Shown here in pieces: positions 38,001-46,326 of a stretch of DNA of 64,000 nucleotides (its first letter is position 1; every line of letters begins with the position of its first letter). The notes under the pieces were generated by a model. The model saw only the letters and a list, made by a program, of their open reading frames with translations. It was not told where the DNA came from and made no database searches. The position numbers and the translations under genes were made by a program. Source of the DNA: Litsea cubeba (taxonomy: Eukaryota > Streptophyta > Magnoliopsida > Laurales > Lauraceae); NCBI GenBank assembly GCA_012931725.1, contig CM022946.1:113214093-113278092 (forward strand), read 5' to 3'.

Positions 38001-40503
38001 GGTGATGCCATTCGGCCTCAAAAATGCGGGAGCAACCTATCAGAGGCTGGTCACCAAAATGTTCCAGGAGCACCTCGGCAAGACAGTCGAGGTATACATC
38101 GACGACATGGTCGTCAAATCCACCCAGTCTCTCAACCATCTGGCGGATCTCGGGCAAGTTTTTGAAGTTCTTCGGAAGTTCGGGCTGAAGCTGAACGCCT
38201 CCAAGTGCGCCTTCGGGGTCGGGTCCGGCAAATTTTTAGGGAGCCTCGTCACGCGACGCGGTATTGAAGCAAACCCGGACCAGATCTCAGCGATTTTGGG
38301 GATTCAGAGCCCGGCAACGACAAAGCAGGTGCAGAGGCTCACTGGCATGGCCGCCGCCCTCAACCGCTTCATCAGCAAGTCTTCAGACAAGTGTCGCCCT
38401 TTCTTCCAATTGCTGCGAAAGAACCTGAGATTTGAGTGGACCCCAGAATGCGACTCGGCTCTCCAGGAACTCAAAGCCTATTTGGCCTCGCCTCCACTCT
38501 TATCAACCCCGAAGAAAGGCGAAACATTGTACCTATACTTGGCGGTCTCCAGCCACGCGGTGAGCTCAGTCCTGGTCAGAGAAGATGAAGGGCAGCAAAA
38601 GCCCATCTATTATACCAGCAAAACCTTCCTCGACGCCGAAACCAGATACTTGCCAATGGAGAAACTTGCACTGGCCCTTGTAAGTGCCTCTCGGAAGCTC
38701 TCGCACTATTTTCAGGCCCACAAGATAGTGGTGATTACGGAGCACCAACTTAAGTCCGTCTTCAGAAAGGCCGACTTCTCTGGGCGAATTTCGAGATGGG
38801 CCGTGGAGCTAGGGCAATACGACATCTATTACCAGCCCCGGACAGCGATCAAGGCGCAGATTTTGGCAGATTTCATCGTCGAGTTCACTCCTCCAAGTTC
38901 GGCGCCGAGCCCACTCGACCCCGCACTGGGGGGCAAGGGGCAGGATGGCCTAGTCCCGGAGACTGATTACGAGCTATCTCGGGACACCTCCCGAGATTCG
39001 GCTTGGAAGGTCTTCGTTGACGGGTCTTCCACCTCTAGAAGGGCCGGTGTCGGCATAGTCCTCCAGTCTCCGGAAGGGCTAGTAATTGAGCAAGCACTGA
39101 CTCTCGACTTCCGAGCGTCAAATAACGAGGCAGAGTATGAGGCATTGCTGGCCGGGCTGAATAGTGCAAAGGTTCTCGGAGCTCAACAGCTGGTAATCTA
39201 CAGTGACTCGCAGTTGGTGACGAGCCAGCTCACTGGAGATTATCAGGCTCGCGACGATAGAATGGCGGCCTATTTAGCCCTCGCCAGGAAACTCCTCTCC
39301 CAATTTCCGGAAGCAGAGATCAAACAAATCGGCAGAGACTCTAACTCGCACGCCGACGCACTCGCCAACTTGGCCTCCGCCGTCGAGGCTGGAAAAAAGA
39401 GAACTATAGAAGTTGGCTCGCTAACATCGCCAAGCATAGAGCTCAGCCCACCACGGCAAGTCCTGTGTGCCGACCTCGGGCCCAGTTGGATGGATCCCAT
39501 CATCGCATACCTCAAAGACGACCAACTCCCCGAGGACAGAGCACAAGCTCACAAGATCAGGCTCCGGGCAGCCCGGTTCTGGCTCTCTCCAGAAGGAAAG
39601 CTGTACAGGAAATCCTTCACGGGCCCCTACCTCCAGTGCGTCCACCCAAGCCGAGTTGAAGACTTCCTTTACGAAATACACGAAGGCATATGCGGAAGTC
39701 ACATCGGAGGAAGGTCACTAGCATACCGGGCTATAAGCCAAGGATACTGGTGGCCATACATGCAAAAGGACGCACAGATGTACGCTATGAAGTGCGAAAA
39801 GTGCCAGAAATTCTCGCACAACCTCCATCAACCAGCACAGGATTTGAGCCCGCTCTCCAGTCCATGGCCATTTGCACAGTGGGGGCTGGACATCGTGGGT
39901 CCTCTCCACCGAGCTCCGGGGAATAAAAGGTGGCTGATAGTGGCCACCGACTATTTCACAAAGTGGATCGAGGCAGAAGCACTATCTTCCATCACAGAGC
40001 GGGACTCCAAGAACTTCGTATGGAAGAGCATCGTCACAAGGTTCGGTATCCCTCGTGTCTTGGTCTCGGACAACGGGACCCAATTTGACTCCAGCCTCTT
40101 CAAGAACTTTTGCAAGGAGCTCGGCATAAGAAACCACTACTCGACTCCGGCCTACCCCCAGAGCAATGGTCAGGCTGAAATCTCCAACAAGGTGGTCTTG
40201 GATGGGCTCAAGAAAAGACTTGATGGGGCCAAAGGAAGGTGGGTGGAAGAGCTACCCAGCGTGCTGTGGGCCTACAGGACCACTCCGCGACGCTCCACCT
40301 CAGAAACCCCTTTTTCCTTGGCATACGGAATGGAAGCCGTGATCCCCCTCGAAATCGGTCTCCCGACCCTCAGATCTGAACTCTTCGACCAGGCCCAGAA
40401 CGATAAAAACCTCACCCTGGGACTGGACCTGGCCGAAGAAACGCAGAGAAGCCGCCTCCATCCATTTAGCAGCCTATCAGCAACGATTGGCAAGGGGTTA
40501 TAA
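35041..40503 (+). CDS. Gypsy (Tat-type) gag-pol polyprotein
   Basis: A single 1820-codon frame starts 70 bp after the LTR. Gag capsid-like domain lies at about residues 215-330. An RGRSRQ-like basic repeat (RSRQDDRSRQEDRSRHED) is at about 390-430, and a zinc-knuckle-like FCAFHKQNGHNTNDC at about 502-516. The protease is ILVDSGSSSE (about 641). RT spans about 860-1100 with YIDDMVVKS at about 1018; a first RNase H follows at about 1160-1245. A second, plant-type RNase H spans about 1320-1447 with VDGSS, NEAEYEALL, SDSQL and HADALANLAS. Integrase has its HHCC part at about 1545-1590, WGLDIVGPL at about 1614, VSDNGTQF at about 1675 and NGQAE near 1712. The frame is lost at about 40440 before the normal integrase C-terminus. 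Confidence 0.96.
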   Translation: MAPRNKRGARKSLPPGPLVLPRPLPYASREVAEVESYHTESASSPLELGGPPRLNAPLQERFPKDKAPAAEGSHRNQADPAQAAIRAQNLALQEKDDLIRQLRQQLREKGVAPGGGDPVGRKDPVTGKDLRDHLNDKSRERSHVGSSYHDHEDRGSMPRSEAADQQAVINRLVKQALQNTLKEAGLAQSQLDLPDFAGLDSSPFTREIIEYPLPKKFSVPRFVLYDGASDPSAHLRHFTQKLSVWGDVGHLNCRVFSSSLGDLPLKWFCGLPEGSISSWPQLRDSFLGKFQAHRVIPKTDSDLMALRMRWSESVTQFAKRFWTVYSEIDNSSEDVAIRSFKHALLPGCELRRELVRNPVPSVTALMTRVNKYIEQEEDEARANESFGVSKGRSRQGSRSRQDDRSRQEDRSRHEDRSVDEDRKTSRRDEASREHRSGDRASSWARTSGGGKRHKPSYRSRERVNTVFTEPIHQILEKIQGKPYFKWPRPLQGDNSKRDQDRFCAFHKQNGHNTNDCYRLKDHLEKLVKDGHLKEFCKAAGSGSNDRPRRRNEENHDSDGSERLVSVIHLAPTKQSSSQARAEARRASHGKQVMSADLGPSPKKARKERPKIWFSDEDLKGVQLPHNDPLIMTLKLGSCKVQRILVDSGSSSEILYFDCFTRMGLTEEDLQEARTPLIGFSAKPVYPKGRVSLEVRVGGASVVADFLVVDTPSPYNAIVGRSWLHQLEAVPSSYHQKLKFPLERDGGVEVVTVNGDQQMARRCMMAVVSGEEEPKQVHMAELEAELERVGRDPGEKSIEDLTEVRIDPSDPERYFLLGSQLAEQERSELLSFLLQSRDVFAWTPQEMPGVNPEVMSHRLNVDPQAKPVVQKARRSGIDQSAAVVEEVEKLLEASAIREVQYPKWLANTVVVKKKTGKWRVCVDFTDLNRACPKDCFPLPKIDQMIDATAGHERMSFLDAYRGYHQIPMYEPDQEKTAFITPRGTYCYKVMPFGLKNAGATYQRLVTKMFQEHLGKTVEVYIDDMVVKSTQSLNHLADLGQVFEVLRKFGLKLNASKCAFGVGSGKFLGSLVTRRGIEANPDQISAILGIQSPATTKQVQRLTGMAAALNRFISKSSDKCRPFFQLLRKNLRFEWTPECDSALQELKAYLASPPLLSTPKKGETLYLYLAVSSHAVSSVLVREDEGQQKPIYYTSKTFLDAETRYLPMEKLALALVSASRKLSHYFQAHKIVVITEHQLKSVFRKADFSGRISRWAVELGQYDIYYQPRTAIKAQILADFIVEFTPPSSAPSPLDPALGGKGQDGLVPETDYELSRDTSRDSAWKVFVDGSSTSRRAGVGIVLQSPEGLVIEQALTLDFRASNNEAEYEALLAGLNSAKVLGAQQLVIYSDSQLVTSQLTGDYQARDDRMAAYLALARKLLSQFPEAEIKQIGRDSNSHADALANLASAVEAGKKRTIEVGSLTSPSIELSPPRQVLCADLGPSWMDPIIAYLKDDQLPEDRAQAHKIRLRAARFWLSPEGKLYRKSFTGPYLQCVHPSRVEDFLYEIHEGICGSHIGGRSLAYRAISQGYWWPYMQKDAQMYAMKCEKCQKFSHNLHQPAQDLSPLSSPWPFAQWGLDIVGPLHRAPGNKRWLIVATDYFTKWIEAEALSSITERDSKNFVWKSIVTRFGIPRVLVSDNGTQFDSSLFKNFCKELGIRNHYSTPAYPQSNGQAEISNKVVLDGLKKRLDGAKGRWVEELPSVLWAYRTTPRRSTSETPFSLAYGMEAVIPLEIGLPTLRSELFDQAQNDKNLTLGLDLAEETQRSRLHPFSSLSATIGKGL

Positions 40504-40727
40504 TCAAAAAGTGCGGGAAAGAAAGTTCTCCATCGGAGAGCTGGTCCTGAAGAAGGCACTGCCCGCAGATAAGGATCCGAATCAGGGCAAGTTGGCCCCA
40601 AACTGACGCGGTCCGTTCAAGGTAGTCTCGACCGCGGGGCGGTCCGCATACAAGCTCGAAGATATGGACGGGAAACCGCTGCCGCGGCCATGGAACGCAT
40701 CGCATCTGAAGAAATTTTACTTTTGAA
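40504..40727 (+). pseudogene. Out-of-frame integrase C-terminal tail
   Basis: Just after a frameshift near 40440, the next frame reads RGYNQKVRERKFSIGELVLKK, typical of a gypsy integrase C-terminus, to an internal TGA at 40604-40606. The same frame then continues RGPFKVVSTAGRSAYKLEDM to a stop at about 40726. One frameshift and one stop therefore inactivate the tail of an otherwise open polyprotein. Confidence 0.85.
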
Positions 40728-40812
40728 TGTATCCCGTTTACGCAAAATCAATGAAGTTCATTTTCTCTCAAGAAAGTCTTGTCTGTGTTCTAAATCAACA
40801 ACAACGACTCCC

Positions 40813-41243
40813 CAGCACGGCCCCTGGTGACGAGCCAGCGGGACATCTCCATCTCGTGCGCATCTCGGCTACGCGCCAGATAGCCAGCACGGCCCCTGGT
40901 GACGAGCCAGGGGGACATCTCCATTTCGTGCGCATCTCGGCTACGCGCCAGATAGCCAGCACGGCCCCTGGTGACGAGCCAGGGGGACATCTCCATCTCG
41001 TGCGCATCTCGGCTACGCGCCAGATAGCCAGCACGGCCCCTGGTGACGAACCAGGGGGACATCTCCGTTTCGTGCGCATCTCGGCTACGCGCCGGATAGC
41101 CAGCACGGCCCCTGGTGACGAGCCAGGGGGACTTCTCCAATTCGTGCGCATCTCGGCTACGTGCCAGATAGCCAGCACGGCCCCTGGTGGCGTGCCAGGG
41201 GACTCCTCCATTTCGTGCGCATCTCGGCTACGTGCCAGATAGC
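40813..41243. repeat. 72-bp minisatellite, six units, in the gypsy 3' region
   Basis: Units begin CAGCACGGCCCCTGG at 40813, 40885, 40957, 41029, 41101 and 41173; the last unit is one base shorter. Because 72 is a multiple of three, the array stays open as a 24-residue repeat on both strands. Tandem repeats in the pol-to-LTR spacer are a known habit of Tat/Ogre-type elements. Confidence 0.95.
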
Positions 41244-41573
41244 CCACACACCAGGACCGACGCACTAAATGATCCCTAAAGCACTCCCCGAGCTCATATA
41301 CTATCACCCAGTGGAGAAACGCTCGGATCAAACCTGCATCGCATCCCATTCAAAGGACCACGGCCTCTCAGCACGGATAACCGACCGCGGGTTCCCAAGG
41401 GATGAAAGTCCAAAACACAACGCCGAAGTCAGACACTTAGCACATTCTAAACATTCCAAACAAAAGAGTACGAAATAGAAAAAAAACAAAAGGTTCCTTC
41501 TCCATTAATTTCAAAAGTCTTCTACATGAACAGCAGGAAAGGAAAAGCTACAAAAGGAAGCATATAAAGAGCC
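41244..41573 (+). other. Gypsy spacer between minisatellite and antisense gene
   Basis: Non-coding spacer. It should hold the 3' UTR and poly-A signal of the antisense gene (read on the minus strand), but no clear signal was assigned. Confidence 0.5.
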
Positions 41574-43689
41574 TCAAGCAGCAGGGGGCAGGGCGTTAGG
41601 ATCTGCAGGAGGAGTCGCGGCAATTGGAGGAACTTCGGAGGAGGAGGCGACGGCCGAAGTCGTAGCAACGATAGGAACTTCAGTCGACAGGGCGGCCTCT
41701 GGTCCGGGCGCGGCTGAAGGATCCCCCTCGGGATTCGCCGCGGGGGTCGGGTCGGCCTCGGGGCAAGGGAACTCGTCCGGGCTCACGTATGCAGGGTGAT
41801 CCCTAGGGACCCCCGCCTTCGCGAGCGCCGCCATCCAGCCCATCTCCCAGGACGAAGCCCTTATATCGTCGACCTGCGCCGAGTACTCCTCGCCCGCCAC
41901 GTCGACGTCGTCCTGGAAGGCCGTAGCAACCTCGGCCTGAACCCGGTGCTCGAGCTCGGCTTTCTGCCTTTCCAAGCCCGCGATCCTCCTCTCCAGTTCA
42001 GCCTCCCTCCTCTTCGTCTTGTCAAACTCGGAGAAGAGGGCTTGGTGAGTCTCTTCGTACTCCTTCTCCCTCACCTTGCCATCCTCCAGGGCCTTCCTGT
42101 ACTGATCACAGTTGGCTTGCATCCTCCTGAGCTCGTCATGGCATTTCTGGACCCTGGACACTGAGACCTGGGCCATCTGCACAATCTGCAAATAAAATCA
42201 CCAAGTCAGGGGAAATTATGACTAACAGATGAAAGGAAGAAGACCAAGAAAAGTTTAGAAAAACTTACGCTCAGGCCCGCCTTCATCTGCGATGCCAGGA
42301 GAGAGATGTCATCCAGCTCATCGTGCTTCTCCATGTCCCGGGGCAGGGCGCAAGCGCTGCCGAGACTGGCAACCACGAGAGGCCCTCCAGAGAGGCGGTC
42401 TTCGACCGTCATCGGCCTCCCCTGCTGCAGCATGAAGCTCGGCCTCCAAAGGGCGGGAGTAGCCCGCGTTGACATGCCACTTGAGGACTCCCCCGCGGAG
42501 CCCTCGACTCTGGCCCTCTTTCTTGCCAAATCCTCGCCCCGCGACGCCGGGGAAGGCGCCACCGCGGATGTGCTAGGCCCGGCAGCGTGGTGCGGCGGCA
42601 GTGTCGGCAAGGGAGGAGGTGCCGAGGACGATGAAGGCGCGCTCGAGGAAGGAGGCGCGCGAGAAGAGGAAGCCGCGCCGCGGCCTCGCCCCCCAGCGGG
42701 CTGGGCCCTGAGGTCCTTGAAGACCGGCTTCGGGCGGGCCCCGTCCATCTCACCTTCCGGCTCGCTCTCCGAGGATGAGATGACCCTTCCGATCGTCTCG
42801 GCGTCGTCTTCAGACCCCGATGCCGATGCCTCGGAGTTTGACGCGGTTCGATCCCCGGAGTGAGGCGCACTCCCTCCTTCGTCTACCTCCGCCGCGGCCT
42901 GGGAGCGGTGGGCAGTGTGCTTCTTGCCCCGATAGCCTCGATACCTGGGTTCGTACCCAAGCAACCTCCACGCCGATCTATCTCCGTGGCCGTGGTAATT
43001 CTCCAAGGCGCGGATCCAAGCCTTGTTCAGCTTCCAGCCGTCCCGGGAAGCAGCCGCTCTCCTCTGACGAACACCTGCGGGGCAAACGAAAGGCATCAGT
43101 CCGGCAGTGCGGAAAAGCGAAAAAGGTCGAAAAGCACGTTGGGGCTGTAATTACTTGGAGGGGTGCCGTAGTGGCGAGGAATCCTGAAGTGTCTTTCCGC
43201 GATGGACTCGTCATCGCTGAACTCCCAGCCACCCGTGACCATCAAGCGGTCGTCTCCAGCGTATTTATTAGAATCCTCCAGGGCTTGCACAAACGGCCTC
43301 CTACCCGGCTTGATGCGGAGGTAGTACATGTCCTTCCCGGACTTGCAGATATCGTAGGTATCCTCGATATCATGAACGCCGAGACCAATGCCCAGGATCG
43401 CGTTAAGGGCATCCGTGCCCATTATGATCTTGAAGCTGTTGGGCATCAGCTGGCAGGGACATAGGTTCCATGCCCTAAGGCACTCCCTGAGCAGAGGGCG
43501 GAGGGGAAACCTAACCCCGCCCTCGATTACGGCAACTAAAGGAAACGGCATCCAGCCATTGTAGAAATCTCCAAGGATATCGGCGACCAGTGGGGCCGCC
43601 ATAACCTGAACCCCCTCGGGGATATTGTATCTGGCCCTGAGATCGGCCAATCCCCTCTCAGACTCTATCCAGTGACTAAAGATGCCCAT
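41574..43689 (-). CDS. Antisense spliced gene of the Tat-type gypsy element (gypsy-type 'transposase_28'-like protein)
   Basis: Three exons on the strand opposite gag-pol join into one 650-residue frame: 43155-43689, 42269-43074 and 41574-42185. Introns are 80 and 83 bp. Borders are CCTCCAA|GTAATT...CCCCGCAG|GTGTTC and CTGAGC|GTAAGT...TTTGCAG|ATTGTG, and phases match. Exon 1 resembles the plant family annotated as putative gypsy-type transposon protein (IESERGLADLRARYNIPEG, FKIIMG). Exon 2 is rich in Ser, Pro and acidic residues. Exon 3 begins with a coiled coil (about 80 residues, heptad-like Glu/Arg/Leu) and ends Ala/Pro-rich. Extra, sometimes antisense, ORFs are known in Tat elements; the function is unknown. 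A minus-strand TATA box lies 340 bp upstream. Confidence 0.8.
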
Positions 43690-44026
43690 CTCACAGGGGT
43701 GAACGCTGAAATGAAGGGGGAAAATTCGCTAAAACAGGCGAAAGGAAACCCTAGACAGAGGCTAAAAGATAGAACTGGAACTTAGAGAACAGATTGAAAT
43801 CGAACGAAACGGCAAAGGACAGAAAAGAACAGAGAGAAGAAGAAAGAGACTTACGGAAGGAAAGGAAGCGCAACGGGATCCTGGCGGCACCTCTTTCAGG
43901 ATCCACGAGACCTCTGCTGCAGCTTCCTTCGATTCGACAGAAACAGAGGAGGAAGAAAGCGAAAAGGAAGAAAGAAGCAAAAAGAGATGGAATGCGAGTA
44001 AAGGGGGAAGAAGAAAGGACGACCCC

Positions 44027-44037
44027 CTATTTATAAG
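44027..44037 (-). promoter_or_regulatory. TATA box for the antisense gene
   Basis: On the minus strand the sequence reads CTTATAAATAG, about 340 bp upstream of the antisense start codon at 43689. It lies inside the gypsy element, upstream of a GA/CT-rich leader, and is separate from the LTR TATA boxes. Confidence 0.65.
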
Positions 44038-44399
44038 CGAAAAATTGGGCGCCTAATCATGGCGCCTCTTCGAATTTCAAAAAGGGCGCGTCTTTTCACT
44101 GCACGCGCCGCCGCGAAACGACGGGCCAACCAAGCAAAGAAGGACGCGTGGAAGCGTCAGCTCGATTCCCGAGCGCCATTTAATGCCTCGGGTACGGAGG
44201 CGACAGCGGATAAGAGTAAAGGCCCCTACCGCCAAAATGGCGGTAGAATCCCGAGAGGCAGGAGGCGTTTGAGCTTCCCCGAGCCTGAGAGCGGATTCAT
44301 CAGAGTACCCGCGCCACGTTGCATCTCGGCAAGACCTACTCAGCTCCCGACCTCAAAGAGTTGTGATACCCTTAAGAGCTCGGAAGACTGGGGGGCAAT
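44038..44399 (+). other. Gypsy spacer to polypurine tract
   Basis: GC-rich sequence between the antisense promoter and the 3' LTR. It ends in the polypurine tract CTGGGGGGCAAT (about 44388-44399). Confidence 0.8.
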
Positions 44400-45132
44400 T
44401 GTGTGGGGGTATTTTTACTAAGCCGAGACCAACGCTAATATGCCCTCGAGATAGAGTGATAATGCCACCTCTAGCCGGGGAGGACTGCGGCTACAGGATC
44501 GCGGCATTTGCCGCGGTGGGAGTTCCCGCAGTCAGATCCGGCCGACTGCGGCACTGAGGCCCGGCAGTGCAGATGATTGACGGGTTGATGGGACCAGCGA
44601 CAGGACAGCGGCGCATGCCAAGGCATGTCCTGCAGCTTATCATTACTGACAAACGGCGCGTACGGGACACGTGCGCCCCCAGGGCATGGCTCCAGGCCAG
44701 GCCTGATGGGACCTGGCCCAAAAGTCAGCACCGCCGCCTGACCCAGCAAGCCTAGCATTTAATGAAGCATGGGCCGGCATTTAATGCATTATGGGCTGAA
44801 TGGACGTAGCCACTCGAGTGGCCGGCCCAGTCTTGGAACTCGCCCACAAAGGTCAACCCCATCGCCTATAAATAGCATATCCACTTCCATCCAAAGGTAC
44901 GCAACCCATTATACACACTATCCCTCTGCAATTTCCTCTCCTTCTCCCTGCTCGTTCATTGCACTAACTTAAGCATCGGAGAGCCTTGCGCTGCCTGCAG
45001 CCAGGGTCCTTTGACGCTTCTTCCCTCTCTTCCTTTTCAGGTCCAGTCGGAGCCACAGCAAACTTCATCCAAATCATCCGAGTCAGGGATCCTAATCCCT
45101 GCATTAAAGTCCTTAATTTTTAGGCACTTACA
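44400..45132 (+). repeat. Gypsy 3' LTR (733 bp)
   Basis: Matches the 5' LTR base for base except two substitutions. The TATA box is at 44867-44875. It ends CTTACA at 45132, where a SINE-like sequence starts at once instead of the target duplication. Confidence 0.96.
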
Positions 45133-45686
45133 ATAGCTCAAGTGGTACCAGGGTAAGTCCAAGAAATCTCTTAAGGGAGAGGTCTTGGGATCGACTCCTG
45201 GGGAGGCCCCTGGGTACGTGATTTCGCTCCTGCCCGGGACAAATGCATGATTAGGGAGCACGACTCCTGAAGTGTACACAATAGGCCCGGGGCCCTGGGC
45301 CCCGCCTATTCCCCGTGGGGGGACCCGCGATATCGCATCCCCTACAAAAAGGCCGGCCTTTTTTGTAAGGGGGATTCGTTGATGTCAGTGGTGCCACTTG
45401 GGCGACCCACCGTAGCCCTCCCGCCTCCACAGAAGAGCCATTTGTTTATTTGGCTCCTTTGGAGTGTTAAAGTCTTAAGAATTCACTCCCTGGTACCACT
45501 TGAGCTAGTAGCTAGTAGCTCAAGTGGTACCAGGGAGTGAATTCTTAAGACTTTAACGTCTCGAGTTCGAGTCCTGGGGAGGCCACTCCAAAGGAGCCAA
45601 ATAAACAAATGGCTCTTCTGTGGAGGCGGGAGGGCTACGGTGGGTCGCCCAAGTGGCACCACTGACATCAACGAATCCCCCTTACA
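45133..45686. mobile_element. SINE-like cluster of three units, two of them head to head
   Basis: Each unit begins TAGCTCAAGTGGTACCAGGG (A-box-like) and carries a B-box-like TTCGAGTCC or ATCGACTCC. Unit 1 is plus, about 45134-45346, ending cccctacaaaaa. Unit 2 is minus, about 45507 to 45357, ending cttacaaaaaa. Unit 3 is plus, 45516-45686. Units 1 and 2 meet tail to tail at aaaaaggccggcctttttt. Units 2 and 3 form a palindrome: arms 45364-45507 and 45516-45686 with an 8-bp spacer. They match throughout except for 27 bp (45557-45583, including the B box) missing from unit 2. The cluster is bounded by CTTACA at both ends (45127-45132 and 45681-45686). Confidence 0.75.
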
Positions 45687-45691
45687 CCAAT

Positions 45692-46189
45692 TATGGTGTT
45701 GTTTTGCTTTTAGGTCCAACTTGGGTCGGGCAAAAGCAGAACTCACGGGCCTGAACTAAGCAAATGTAAAATTTGGTTGGATCTGATCTGGTTTAGGTTG
45801 GGCTTGGGCCTTAATTTTGAAAGCTACATTGAACTTGGGTGTGATTTTTGGTCGGGCTTGAGTACCCCACTTGTTCACAACACACACACACACATATATA
45901 TATAGTGGGGTACGCTACAAAACTAAAAAAAACTCCATTTTTTTAGCCTATCAAAGTTTAACACATGTCATCATTATCATAACCTTATCTTTTCTCTCTC
46001 TATACAAGACATGGTATAATCTAATTGGATAACTCCAAGGGGTAAAAAACGCACCCTTTACAATGGGCCATTTTAGATAATATCCCTATATATATATGTA
46101 CTTTGGGAGATGCTTGTATGAGAGATAAGGACATAGTAAGGTGAGATATGCATACTTCTATCATAGCTTGTATATTATGATCATATATA
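45692..46189. other. Intergenic, AT-rich with dinucleotide repeats
   Basis: No gene is seen. CA/TA dinucleotide runs lie at about 45880-45903 and 46085-46096. A second TA run at about 46180-46191 borders the TIR element. Confidence 0.5.
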
Positions 46190-46326
46190 TATAGGGAGGT
46201 GCTCTAGTGAGATGCACTCTCATCAAGTTGCTGAGAGATAGGTGGGGGCCCTCATATTTAAGTTGGGGTCCTTATATTTAAGTTGGTGAGAGTGGATATG
46301 GAAGTGAGGGCCCCTCCCATCTCTCA

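Larger units (their letters stand above)
34238..45132 (+). mobile_element. Ty3-gypsy retrotransposon, Tat-type, nearly complete
   Basis: A 10.9-kb element has 733-bp LTRs differing at two sites by eye (34283/44446 region a/g; near 34928/45090 c/t). It has a TGGCGCC-type primer site at 34973, a gag-pol frame, a second RNase H domain, a 72-bp minisatellite, an antisense gene and a polypurine tract (CTGGGGGGCAAT, ending at 44399). The integrase-after-RNase H order makes it gypsy; the extra RNase H and the antisense frame are Tat-lineage traits. The left target copy CCAAT is at 34233-34237. The matching CCAAT is at 45687-45691, after an interposed SINE cluster. Confidence 0.95.

Noticed and set aside
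42306..43464. Plus-strand frames opposite the antisense gypsy gene
   Set aside because: They are shadows of the spliced minus-strand gene, which has matching introns and phases.
45133..45686. Genuine tRNA gene
   Set aside because: A- and B-box-like words are present but no cloverleaf can be drawn, and the units end in A-rich tails, so SINE-like units fit better.
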